NCBI GenBank assembly: GCA_041984235.1
Contig: JBHIYN010000001.1
Location: 62,001 to 126,000 of the forward strand
DNA from: JBHIYN01 sp041984235
GTDB lineage: Bacteria > Pseudomonadota > Gammaproteobacteria > Ga0077536
Length of the DNA: 64,000 nt
Reading direction: 5' to 3'
Below, piece by piece: positions 22,105 to 30,412 of this stretch; positions within the stretch are counted from its first letter, which is position 1; every line of letters starts with the position of its first letter. The notes below the pieces were generated by a model, which searched no databases, was not told the origin of the DNA, and worked only from the letters and a program-made list of their open reading frames with translations. A program made the position numbers and the translations under genes.

Positions 22105-24767
22105 ACGAGGCCGCAGCCGCCGCGGTGCGCACGACCTGTGCCTACTGCGGGGTCGGCTGCGGCATGCGGGTGACGCCGACGCCCACGGGCGGCTTCGAGG
22201 TCACCGGTGACCCGGAACACCCGGCCAACCAGGGCCGGTTGTGCGCCAAGGGCGCGGCGCTGGGCGAGACGCTGAGCGGCGAGGATCGCCTGCTGCATCC
22301 GGAGATGGACGGCCGCCGGGTGAGCTGGGACGCGGCGCTGGCGCGGGTCGCCGACGGCTTCGCCGAGACCATCGCCCGGTACGGACCGGACGCGGTTGCC
22401 TTCTACGTCTCCGGCCAGCTCCTGAGCGAGGACTACTACGTCGCCAACAAGCTGATGAAAGGCTTCATCGGCAGCGCCAACATCGATACCAACAGCCGGC
22501 TGTGCATGGCGTCTTCGGTCGCGGGGCACAAGCGCGCCTTCGGCGAGGACGTGGTGCCGGGCGTCTACGAGGATTTCGAGCTGGCCGATCTCGTGGTGCT
22601 GATCGGCTCCAACCTGGCCTGGTGCCACCCGGTGCTGCATCAGCGCCTGCTGGCCGCGCGCGCCGCGCGCGGCACGCGCATCGTCGTCATCGATCCGCGC
22701 GCGACCGCGAGCACGGTCGACGCCGATCTGCATCTCGCGCTGGCGGCCGGCAGCGACGTCGCGCTGTTCAACGGTCTGCTCCATCATCTCGCGGCCAGTG
22801 ACGCGCTGGACGAAGCTTACGTCGCCGCGCACACCACCGGTTTCGAAGCGGCACTGGCCGCGGCCCGCGCCTTCGACCTGGCACGCGTGTGCCGTGAGAC
22901 CGGGCTCGCGCGTGCCGACGTCACGCTCTTCTACGAGCTGTTCACGCGCCACCGGCGCACGCTCTCGGTCTACTCGCAGGGTGTCAACCAGTCGCGTGCG
23001 GGCACCGACAAGGTCAACGCGATCATCAACTGCCATCTCGCCACCGGCCGTATCGGGCAGCCTGGTGCCGGGCCGTTCTCGGTCACCGGCCAGCCCAACG
23101 CCATGGGCGGCCGCGAGACCGGTGGGCTGGCCAATATGCTCGCCGCCCACCTCGATCTGGAGGACCCGCTGCAGCGCCGCTCGGTGCAGCGCTTCTGGAA
23201 TGCGCCGCGCATCGCCACGCGCCCCGGCCTGAAGGCGGTGGATCTCTTTCGCGCGGTCGCGAGCGGCGAGATCCGGGCACTGTGGGTCATGGCGACCAAC
23301 CCGCTGGTCAGCATGCCGGACGCGGATGCGGTCCGCGCGGCGCTCGCCCGCTGCCCGCTCGTGGTGGTTTCGGACATCACCCGCCGCACCGACACCGCCG
23401 CTGCCGCGCACGTACTGCTGCCGGCCGCCGGCTGGGGTGAGAAGGACGGCACGGTGACCAATTCCGAGCGCTGCGTGTCGCGCCAGCGCGCCTTCACCGC
23501 AGCGCCCGGGGAGGCGCGTCCGGACTGGTGGGCGCTGGCCGGCGTGGCACGCCGCATGGGCTTCGGCGCGGCCTTCGACTACAACGGGGCGCACGAGATT
23601 TACCGTGAGTACGCAGCGCTGACGGCCCTCGCGCGCCACCACGGCCGCGTGCTGGACCTTGCCCGCGATGCCGATCTGGATGCTGCCGGCTACGCGGCGC
23701 TGCAGCCGCGCCAGTGGCCCCTGGGGGCCGCGGACGAGGCGCCCGCGCGCCTGTTCGGCGACGGTCGCTTCGCGACCCCCGACGGACGTGCGCGCTTCGT
23801 CGTCACGCCGTACCTCGCGCCGCGCGCACGGACCGACGCGCGGCACCCGCTGCTGCTCAACACCGGCCGCGTGCGCGACCAGTGGCACACCATGACCCGC
23901 AGCGGACGCGCGGCACGCCTGTGCAGCCACATCGCCGAGCCGCAGGTCGACCTGCATCCGCGCACCGCGCGGGAATGCGGGGTCGCTACGGCCGATCTGG
24001 CGCTGCTCGAACATGCCGGCGGCAGGGCGGTGGTGCGCGTGGCGGTGACCGAGCGACAGGCGCCCGGAACGCTGTTCATGCCCATGCACTGGAGCGCCGC
24101 GACGAGCAGCGCCGCGCGCGTCAACGTGCTGGTTCCGGCGGTGACGGATCCCGTGTCCGGCCAGCCGGAGCTGAAGGCGGCGACGGTCTCCCTGCGACGC
24201 TTTGCGGCACGCTGGTACGGCTTTGCCGTACTCACCCGGGAGCCGACGTTGCCGCAGCTCGCGTACTGGGCGCGCATGCGTGCGCCGCGCGGCTGGCGCG
24301 TGGAGCTCGCGGACGATGCGCCGCACACCGATTTCGACGCGTTGTTCCGCGACCTGCTGGGTGAGTCTGTACCCGACCTGGCGCTGCTCGACTACGTCGA
24401 CGCCGCGCGCGGTGCGCGGCGCCTCGCCGCCTTCGACGGCGAACGCCTGGTCGGCGCCCTGTTCGTCGCCCCCGGACCGGTCGCGGTACAGCGCAGCTGG
24501 GCCTGCGAACGCCTCGGCCTCGCGCACGACGCGCGCGAGCGCGCCGCGCTGCTGGCGGGCTTCCCGGGCGGTGAGCGTGCCGCCACGGGCAGCATCGTGT
24601 GCAGCTGTGAGCAGGTCGGCAGCAGCGTCATTCGCGCCGCCATCGTCGACGGCCATGTCACGCCCGCGGCGGTCGGCTGCGCCACCGCCGCGGGCACCAA
24701 CTGTGGCTCCTGCCGCCCCGAAATCCAGCGCCTGATCGACGAGCTGAGCGTACGCGATGCGGTCTGA
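22101..24767 (+). CDS. nasA: Assimilatory nitrate reductase, molybdopterin catalytic subunit
   Basis: An 888-residue cytoplasmic Mo-bisMGD enzyme of the NasA type. N-terminal [4Fe-4S] site CAYCGVGCGM plus C in GRLCAKG; molybdenum-region Cys in SRLCMASSVAGHKRAFG; cofactor-binding signatures GVNQSRAGTDK, TGQPNAMGGRE and NTGRVRDQWHTMTRSG. The C-terminus carries a BFD-like [2Fe-2S] domain (CSCEQVG with CGSC) typical of single-chain NasA proteins that take electrons from a flavoprotein or ferredoxin. No separate electron-transfer subunit gene is in the operon, so NADH may enter through NasB-like or external partners. It starts with GTG overlapping the preceding stop. Confidence 0.95.
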   Translation: MNEAAAAAVRTTCAYCGVGCGMRVTPTPTGGFEVTGDPEHPANQGRLCAKGAALGETLSGEDRLLHPEMDGRRVSWDAALARVADGFAETIARYGPDAVAFYVSGQLLSEDYYVANKLMKGFIGSANIDTNSRLCMASSVAGHKRAFGEDVVPGVYEDFELADLVVLIGSNLAWCHPVLHQRLLAARAARGTRIVVIDPRATASTVDADLHLALAAGSDVALFNGLLHHLAASDALDEAYVAAHTTGFEAALAAARAFDLARVCRETGLARADVTLFYELFTRHRRTLSVYSQGVNQSRAGTDKVNAIINCHLATGRIGQPGAGPFSVTGQPNAMGGRETGGLANMLAAHLDLEDPLQRRSVQRFWNAPRIATRPGLKAVDLFRAVASGEIRALWVMATNPLVSMPDADAVRAALARCPLVVVSDITRRTDTAAAAHVLLPAAGWGEKDGTVTNSERCVSRQRAFTAAPGEARPDWWALAGVARRMGFGAAFDYNGAHEIYREYAALTALARHHGRVLDLARDADLDAAGYAALQPRQWPLGAADEAPARLFGDGRFATPDGRARFVVTPYLAPRARTDARHPLLLNTGRVRDQWHTMTRSGRAARLCSHIAEPQVDLHPRTARECGVATADLALLEHAGGRAVVRVAVTERQAPGTLFMPMHWSAATSSAARVNVLVPAVTDPVSGQPELKAATVSLRRFAARWYGFAVLTREPTLPQLAYWARMRAPRGWRVELADDAPHTDFDALFRDLLGESVPDLALLDYVDAARGARRLAAFDGERLVGALFVAPGPVAVQRSWACERLGLAHDARERAALLAGFPGGERAATGSIVCSCEQVGSSVIRAAIVDGHVTPAAVGCATAAGTNCGSCRPEIQRLIDELSVRDAV

Positions 24768-25539
24768 AGCCCGCATCGCGGCAAGCGGCCGGGTCAGCCT
24801 GGTGGGCGCGGGTCCGGGCGACCCGGAGCTGCTGACGGTAAAGGCCCTGCGCGTGCTGGAAGCCGCCGACGTGGTGCTCTTCGACGATCTCGTCAGTGCG
24901 GACATCGTCGACCTGGCGCCGCCGGCGGCGCGACGCATCGCGGTCGGCAAGCGTGGCTACCGCGGCGGCTGCAGCCAGGCCCGCATTCACGCGCTGCTGA
25001 TCAGCCACGCGCGGCGCGGCCGGCACGTGGTGCGTCTGAAAAGTGGCGACCCGCTGATCTTCGGACGCGCCGGCGAGGAGATCGCGGTGCTGCGCGCGGC
25101 CGGAATCGAGGTCGAGGTGGTGCCCGGGATCACCGCGGCGCTGGCGCTGGGTGCCCGCGTCGGCTGCAGCCTGACGCATCGTGACCACGCGCAGGCGCTG
25201 CGCCTGGTGACCGGGCGCGTGCGCGAGGGCGGGCTGCCCGCCGGCTTCGCCGCCGCCGGCGCGGACAACGAAACGCTGGTCGTGTACATGGGCGCGCGAC
25301 AGGTTGCCGCGCTGGCCGCCGAGCTGCTGCAGCACGGCCGCTTGCCAGCGACGCCGGCGCTCGCCGCGGTTGCCCTCGGCGGCACGCGCGAAGTCGTGTG
25401 GTGCGGCAACCTCGCGAACCTGGTCGCGGGCGTCGCCACGCTCGATCCGGCCGGGCCGATCGTGATCGGGGTCGGTGAGGTGTTTCGCGCAGCGCGCCCG
25501 GGCAGCGTCATGCCGGCGCCGGGCACGCGCGCGGCGTGA
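24757..25539 (+). CDS. cobA: Uroporphyrinogen-III C-methyltransferase
   Basis: A 260-residue SUMT of the tetrapyrrole methylase family: VGAGPGDPELLTVKAL near the N-terminus, LKSGDPLIFGRAGEE in the middle, VPGITAALALGARVG and VVYMGARQ. It methylates uroporphyrinogen III to precorrin-2, the first step to siroheme, the cofactor of the nitrite reductase in the same operon. It lacks the CysG dehydrogenase/ferrochelatase half, so those steps must be encoded elsewhere. It overlaps nasA by 11 bp and is the last gene of the operon. Confidence 0.95.
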   Translation: MRSEARIAASGRVSLVGAGPGDPELLTVKALRVLEAADVVLFDDLVSADIVDLAPPAARRIAVGKRGYRGGCSQARIHALLISHARRGRHVVRLKSGDPLIFGRAGEEIAVLRAAGIEVEVVPGITAALALGARVGCSLTHRDHAQALRLVTGRVREGGLPAGFAAAGADNETLVVYMGARQVAALAAELLQHGRLPATPALAAVALGGTREVVWCGNLANLVAGVATLDPAGPIVIGVGEVFRAARPGSVMPAPGTRAA

Positions 25540-25556
25540 GCGGCCGGGCGGCCGCG

Positions 25557-26015
25557 TCAGCCCGCGGTGCGCGGCGCGCGCACGACCACCGTCCGCGCGA
25601 GTTTGTCGTGCCAGCCCTGCTTGCGCCGATCGAAGGCCACCCACAGGATGCCGAGGCCGAGCGGCAGCAGCGCCAGGTAGTAGCCGAGGTAGCGCAGCAC
25701 GTACTGGCCGCGCGAAGCGGGCTGGCCGCTCGCGGCGTCGACCACGCGGGCGCGCACGAGCATCTTGCCCGGCGTGGCCTGGAAGCGAATCCACAGAGCG
25801 ATGACGAGCACCGCCGGCAGTACCCAGCTCAGCAGCAGGTCGGCGGGGCCGGCGACGAGCGCGCTCTGATCGAAATAGGCCATGCCGTAGATGGCGTAGA
25901 GCAGCGGCCAGGTGATGACGAGCAGGGCCACGGTGTCGACCAGCGCCGCCGCCGCGCGCGCCCAGAAGCCGACGTACTGCGGCACAGGGTTGGAGGCCTC
26001 CATGGCGATCATCAT
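25557..26015 (-). CDS. RDD family membrane protein
   Basis: A 152-residue protein with three or four hydrophobic helices and the family hallmarks: an Arg in GFWARAAAALVDTVAL, and Asp residues in the later part (VAFDRRKQGWHDKLARTVVV, with the conserved QGWHDKLA box). RDD proteins are small inner-membrane proteins of mixed or unknown role, some linked to ion transport. Starts at 26015, 26012 and 26003 are all possible; none has a strong ribosome site. It is convergent with the nitrate operon and lies 29 bp after the DjlA-like gene. Confidence 0.85.
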   Translation of the reverse strand: MMIAMEASNPVPQYVGFWARAAAALVDTVALLVITWPLLYAIYGMAYFDQSALVAGPADLLLSWVLPAVLVIALWIRFQATPGKMLVRARVVDAASGQPASRGQYVLRYLGYYLALLPLGLGILWVAFDRRKQGWHDKLARTVVVRAPRTAG

Positions 26016-26044
26016 GCGCGCGGCCGCAGGCCGGGTAAAGCGGC

Positions 26045-26836
26045 TCAGCGCGTGCCGCGGGCTGCCTTGATGGCTTCGTAGGCGGCCTTGATCTCCTGCG
26101 TGCGCGCGGTGGCGACGCGGGTCATCTCCTCCGGCAGGCCCTTGGCGACCAGCTTGTCCGGGTGGTGCTGGCTCATCAGCCGGCGGTAGGCGCGCTTGAC
26201 CTCGGCGTCAGTCGCGCCGGGCTCGACGCCGAGCATGGCATAGGCGTCGGCCAGCGACGGACCGGCCTGTGCGGGCGCTCCGGGCCCGCCCCGCGCACCG
26301 GCACGGGCCGCGCGGACCAGCGCTTCGAGCCGCGCCAGCTCGTGCCCCGGGAAGCCGAGCCGGCCGGCGATGTGACGCAGCAGCTCCGATTCGCGCGGGT
26401 GCAGGCTGCCGTCGGCATAGGCGGCGTGTAGCTGGATCTCGAGGAACATCTGCAGCAGGGTGCGCCGCCGGTGACACTCGCGTCGCAGCTGGTCGAGCAC
26501 GCCGTCGAGATCGAAGCCGGCCTGCTTGCCCTGCTGGAACAGGCTGCGCGCGACCCGGCGCTGCTCGGTGGTCAGCGCCATGTCCTGCATGACCGCGTTG
26601 GCGAGCGCGATCTCGTCCTCGCTGACGCGGCCATCGGCCTTGGCGAGGTGCCCCATCACCGCGAACGTGGCGGTGAAGAACGCCGCCTGCGTGCGCTCGT
26701 GGTCGGCGCCGCCGCCGTGGTCCTGCGCCATGCCGCGATCGAAGCCGTGGCCGGCGGCTGCGCCGAGCAGGGCGCCCAGCGGGCCGCCGAAGAGGAAGCC
26801 GAAGGTGCCGCCGAGTATCTTTCCCCACCAGGCCAT
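26045..26836 (-). CDS. djlA: DjlA-like TerB/DnaJ co-chaperone
   Basis: A 263-residue protein. The first 30 residues are a Gly-rich membrane segment (MAWWGKILGGTFGFLFGGPLG); residues 50-170 form a TerB-like helical domain (MGHLAKADGRVSEDEI, HAAYADGSLHPRE); the C-terminal 65 residues are a J-domain with the HPD motif (SQHHPDKL). This order matches E. coli DjlA, an inner-membrane DnaK co-chaperone linked to envelope stress. The start at 26836 is chosen because the family begins with this membrane segment. Confidence 0.92.
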   Translation of the reverse strand: MAWWGKILGGTFGFLFGGPLGALLGAAAGHGFDRGMAQDHGGGADHERTQAAFFTATFAVMGHLAKADGRVSEDEIALANAVMQDMALTTEQRRVARSLFQQGKQAGFDLDGVLDQLRRECHRRRTLLQMFLEIQLHAAYADGSLHPRESELLRHIAGRLGFPGHELARLEALVRAARAGARGGPGAPAQAGPSLADAYAMLGVEPGATDAEVKRAYRRLMSQHHPDKLVAKGLPEEMTRVATARTQEIKAAYEAIKAARGTR

Positions 26837-26977
26837 GCGATCGTTCCGCGTCAAACCAGCCCGGCATTGTGCCGGCTGCGATCGCGAGTGCAAGGGCCGG
26901 GCCGCGTTGGCGGTCGGTGGCGCAGCCCGATCGGCGATAATCGACGCGCGTGACGACGTTCAGACGGGGAGAGGGTG

Positions 26978-27728
26978 ATGGAGCTCGAGGGCAGGCGGGT
27001 ACTGGTGACCGGCTCCAGTCGCGGGATCGGGCGCGCCATCGCCGCGCGCTGCCTGGCCGAAGGTGCGCGGGTCGCCATCAACGGTCGCTCGGCGGAGGCC
27101 TGCGCGGCGGTCGCCGCCGAGCTCGGCCCCGGCGCGGTGGCCGCGCCCGGCGATCTCTGCCGTGCCGACACCTGCACGGCGGTGGTGGCGCAGGCGGTCG
27201 ATGCGCTGGGCGGACTGGACGTGCTGGTCAACAACGCCGGCGTGTTCACCATCGCCTCGATCGAGGACACCGACGAGGCCACCTGGGACGCGGCCATGGC
27301 GACCAACGTCAAGGCGGCGTTCTTCGCCAGCCGTGCCGCGCTGCCGGCGCTGCGTGACAGTGACGCCGCGGTGATCATCAACCATGCCTCCATCGCCGGG
27401 CTGATCGGGCTCGCCAACGTCGCCGCCTACTGCGCGTCCAAGGGGGCGCTGGTACAGCTGACGCGCGCTGGCGATGGAGCTCGCGCCCGCGGTGCGCGTC
27501 AACTGCGTGTGTCCGACCACGGTCGACAACGAGATGGGCTGGCGCGGCTTCAACCGCAGCGACGATCCGCAGGCCGCCTACCGGGCCTTCGTCGCGGCCA
27601 GCAAGATGCAGCGCATGCCGACCGAGGACGACGTGGTGGAGGCGTTCGTGTTCCTCGCCTCACCGCGCTCGAGCTTCATGACCGGCGTTGCGCTGCCGGT
27701 GGATGGTGGCAAGTCGGCCGGCGTCTAG
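26978..27728 (+). pseudogene. SDR-family oxidoreductase with a 2-nt frameshift
   Basis: A short-chain dehydrogenase of about 250 residues broken into two frames. The first part has the cofactor motif TGSSRGIGRA, NNAG, the catalytic Ser in NHASIAG and YCASK. The second frame resumes with MELAPAVRVNCVCPTT and ends with the family's usual SSFMTGVALPVDGGKSAGV. The frames join at 27461-27474: restoring two bases in the GCGCGC run would give ...LTRALAMELAP..., the normal SDR sequence. This is either a recent mutation or a sequence error in a GC repeat; the rest of the gene is intact. GGGGAGAGGG precedes the ATG. Confidence 0.85.
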
Positions 27729-27734
27729 CGGGCA

Positions 27735-28092
27735 GGCTGATGCAGAACTACTGCGGAGGCCGTGGGCGGCGTTGCGGACTCGCCTGCGGTCCTCATTTAT
27801 CCGTATAAACTCCGGTCCTCGGCTCGCCCGCGCCTTGCCCACGACCTTCCTCGCTACGTTCTGCATCACCCTGCGGCTGATGCGTAGCCGATGCGGAGGC
27901 CGTGGGCGGCGTTGCGCGCTCGGCGGCACGCCTCATTTAGCCACCTGAACGCCGGTCCTCGGCTCGCCCGCGCCTTGCCCCCGACCTTCCTCGCTACGTT
28001 CTGCATCACCCTGCGGCTGATGCGGAGCCGGTGCGGAGGCCGTGGGCGGCGTTGCGGGTTTGCCTGCGCCTTACCCGCGAACTTCCTCGCGT
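27735..28092. repeat. 140-bp tandem direct repeat array
   Basis: The 20-bp word TGCGGAGGCCGTGGGCGGCG recurs at 27752, 27892 and 28032, exactly 140 bp apart. Two full units are followed by a shortened third, and a partial unit end precedes the first. Each unit contains CGGTCCTCGGCTCGCCCGCG and CTTCCTCGCTACGTTCTGCA. Within a unit, GCCGTGGGC can pair with the later TTGCCCACGACC, so each copy may form a large hairpin. The period is not a multiple of three, so frames shift between copies and it is not a repeated coding domain. Confidence 0.85.
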
Positions 28093-28128
28093 CGCGCGGT
28101 ACCAGCCGGCCGGGCGCGGACGGCGGCC

Positions 28129-28353
28129 TCAGGCCGCCGGCACGTGCGGCGTGCGGACCTGGGCGTAGAAGATCTTCTGGTTGTGCAGCCGGCCCAGCAC
28201 GCGGTGCAGGGCGTCGATCTCCGCGCGGGCGCGGGCATCGGCGAGCGCCGATTCCGATTTGACGGACAGGCGCGCGATGTCGTTACGCAGCGCGCGCTCG
28301 ATGGTCTCGACGTCGGCGAGGTCGAGATTGAACGTGGTTTTATACCTGGCCAT
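28129..28353 (-). CDS. Small conserved-looking helical protein, function unknown
   Basis: A 74-residue product with AGAGGGTGAC directly before the ATG, a good ribosome site. It is predicted to be almost entirely helical and amphipathic (DVETIERALRNDIARLS, then a region rich in Ala, Arg and Glu), ending in a short non-helical tail with NQKIFYAQVRTP. There is no signal peptide, membrane segment or cysteine. I do not recognise the family. It lies between the repeat array and the sigma-factor gene, on the same strand as the latter but 108 bp downstream of it. Confidence 0.6.
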   Translation of the reverse strand: MARYKTTFNLDLADVETIERALRNDIARLSVKSESALADARARAEIDALHRVLGRLHNQKIFYAQVRTPHVPAA

Positions 28354-28461
28354 GTCACCCTCTCAGCTTCGGTGGTTGGTCTTGGCGCGGCGCAGCATAC
28401 GCCTAGGTATGGGCAAGCGCAAGAGGGGATCGGCAGGGGCTTCGCGAGCGGCGCTTGCGGC

Positions 28462-29376
28462 TCAGTGCCGGGTCGCCCGGGCGCCGTCGTCGCGCACCCG
28501 GACGGCGCCGAGCTTGTCCGGGTTGCGCACCACGTAGATGGCGCTGACACGGCCGTCTTCGGCGTGCTCCAGGGCCACCGTCTGCACCACGCGGTCGCCG
28601 GCCTCGGTGAGCACGAAGCCCGGCAGGCCGTTGACCGTGGTGTGCGTCACGCCGAGATCCTCGCGCCCGCGCCAGGTGCGCGCGAAGCCGAGCAGCAGGC
28701 GGGCGACGCGCTCGCGTCCGCTGACCGGTTTGGGTACCGCGGCGACGCGGCCGCCGCCGTCGGAGACGAAGCGCACGCCGTCACTGAGCTGCGCCGCGAG
28801 CGTTTCCAGATCGCCGCTCGCGACCGCCGCGGTGAAGCTGCGCGCCAGCGCGTGCGCCTCGGCGGCGGAGCAGGCCGCGCGCGGCCTTGCGCTGCGCACG
28901 TGACGGCGCGCCCGGGTCGCGAGCTGGCGACAGGCCGCCGGGCTGCGGCCGAGCATCTCGGCGACCTCGCTGAACTCGCAGCCGAACACGTCGTGCAGGA
29001 TGAAGGCGCCGCGCTCGGCCGGGGTCAGCCGTTCCAGGGCAAGCATGAAGGCGACCGAGACGTCGTCGGCGAATTCGCTGGCGTGCTCGGGGGTCGACTG
29101 CCAGCCGCGATCGGTTTCGACCAGCGGTTCGGGCAGCCAGTTGCCAACGTACACCTCGCGCCGCGCACGCGCCGATTTCAGCCGGTCCAGGCACAGGTTG
29201 CCGGCGATGCGGAGGAGGTAGCCGCGCTCGTCGCCGATCGCGCCGCGGTCGGCCTGGCGCCAGCGCAGCCAGGTGTCCTGCACCACGTCCTCGGCCTCGG
29301 CGCGCGAGCCCAGCATGCGGTAGGCGAGACCGGCGAGCGCCGCGCGGTGGCTCTCGAAGGATTCGGCGCCGCTCAT
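28462..29376 (-). CDS. ECF sigma factor of the SigJ type with C-terminal SnoaL-like domain
   Basis: A 304-residue sigma factor. Region 2 (about 10-75) has GLAYRMLGSRAEAEDVVQDTWLRW; region 4 (about 120-175) has LERLTPAERGAFILHDVFG and the helix-turn-helix SEVAEMLGRSPAACRQLATRARRHV. The last 120 residues form a SnoaL/NTF2-like domain (SFTAAVASGDLETLAAQLSD), characteristic of SigJ-type (ECF41) factors, whose fused domain tunes activity in place of an anti-sigma factor. ECF41 genes usually sit beside a carboxymuconolactone-decarboxylase-like gene, as here: the start overlaps the stop of the upstream AhpD-like gene (ATGA). Confidence 0.92.
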   Translation of the reverse strand: MSGAESFESHRAALAGLAYRMLGSRAEAEDVVQDTWLRWRQADRGAIGDERGYLLRIAGNLCLDRLKSARARREVYVGNWLPEPLVETDRGWQSTPEHASEFADDVSVAFMLALERLTPAERGAFILHDVFGCEFSEVAEMLGRSPAACRQLATRARRHVRSARPRAACSAAEAHALARSFTAAVASGDLETLAAQLSDGVRFVSDGGGRVAAVPKPVSGRERVARLLLGFARTWRGREDLGVTHTTVNGLPGFVLTEAGDRVVQTVALEHAEDGRVSAIYVVRNPDKLGAVRVRDDGARATRH

Positions 29377-30326
29377 GCCGCGTCGGCCACGCCGGGTCGC
29401 GGCAGCGCCGGCCGGCCTTCGATCACGAGCCCGGTGCAGCTGCGGCCGTGGCCCAGCGCGTAGCGCACGAGCGGGAAGGTACGCGTGGCGGCCAGCGCGA
29501 GGCCGAAGGCGACCACCGCGCGCCGGCCCCAGCGGGTCTCGATCTGCGCGCGCAGCGCGTCGGCCTCGGGCGCGTGGTCCAGCACCGCGCGGGCGAAGCG
29601 GCAGCCGAGCAGGGTATCGGCATTCATCGCGCCCTCGTCGCCGGCGGTGATCGCGCGCAGCGTGTCGGCGGCGACGCCGTCGCGTTCGGCCATGGTGATC
29701 GCGAGCTGCGCGCACGGGCCGCAGTCCTCGCGCAGGCTGACCGAGATCTTGGCCGCGTACCAGGCGTCCGGCGGCACCGTGCCGCGAGCGGCGGCGAGGC
29801 TGGCGGCGCTGTTGAAGCGCAGGAAGGCCGGTACGCTGGTGTCGATGATCTCGTGCATGTAAGCGGCATCGTAGCCGAAGCCCTGCTCGAAGGCGGCGAC
29901 CTCGCGATGCAGGAGGCGTTGCCAGGGCCAGCCGTTCCAGCGCCGGCCGTCGGCGTCGCCGCGCGCCGGCCAGGCCAGCCACAGGGCGAGCGCCGCGGGC
30001 AGGTAGATGCCGGCCACGTCGGCGCCGAAGGTGCTGCCGTGAGCGTGCCCGGTGACGGCTTCCGCGCCGTGCACCAGCGCGTGCCCGCACAGGAACAGCG
30101 CGCCGGTCAGCGCCGCCGGCCAGCCGCGCACGGGGTCGAAAGCGCGCCACAGCAGCGCGCCGCCGGCGAGCGCGTAGGCCCAGCCGAGGTCGCGTACGAA
30201 GTGGGCGTTGAGCGGCCCGCTGTCGGCCACGCCCGGCACGGCGCCGTACCAGGCCTCCGGCGCCAGCAGCATGGCGGTGCCGTTGACCGCGAGCAGGGCG
30301 CCCAGCAGGATCGTGATCAGGTTCAT
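29373..30326 (-). CDS. Membrane protein fused to AhpD/carboxymuconolactone-decarboxylase-like domain
   Basis: A 317-residue protein. The first about 125 residues hold four hydrophobic helices (MNLITILLGALLAVNGTAML and others); the C-terminal part resembles the AhpD/CMD fold, with the redox pair in REDCGPCAQLAITMA. CMD-like partners of ECF41 sigma factors are usually soluble, so the membrane fusion is unusual. It is probably a thiol-based sensor or peroxidase-like target of the sigma factor, with which it is translationally coupled. The start at 30326 is chosen because it begins the first helix. Confidence 0.8.
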   Translation of the reverse strand: MNLITILLGALLAVNGTAMLLAPEAWYGAVPGVADSGPLNAHFVRDLGWAYALAGGALLWRAFDPVRGWPAALTGALFLCGHALVHGAEAVTGHAHGSTFGADVAGIYLPAALALWLAWPARGDADGRRWNGWPWQRLLHREVAAFEQGFGYDAAYMHEIIDTSVPAFLRFNSAASLAAARGTVPPDAWYAAKISVSLREDCGPCAQLAITMAERDGVAADTLRAITAGDEGAMNADTLLGCRFARAVLDHAPEADALRAQIETRWGRRAVVAFGLALAATRTFPLVRYALGHGRSCTGLVIEGRPALPRPGVADAA

Positions 30327-30412
30327 GTCTGCAATCTCCGTGAGGGGTTGCAGACAGGGACGAGGCAGGCGGCGCCGATGTGACACCACCGCGGCGCGCG
30401 TGTGCGCGTGGC

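Noticed and set aside
25541..25556. Hairpin after cobA as an intrinsic terminator
   Set aside because: GCGGCC/GGCCGC forms a short stem but no U-run follows on either strand.
27735..28262. Coding repeats translated from the 140-bp array
   Set aside because: The period is not a multiple of three and codon use is not protein-like.
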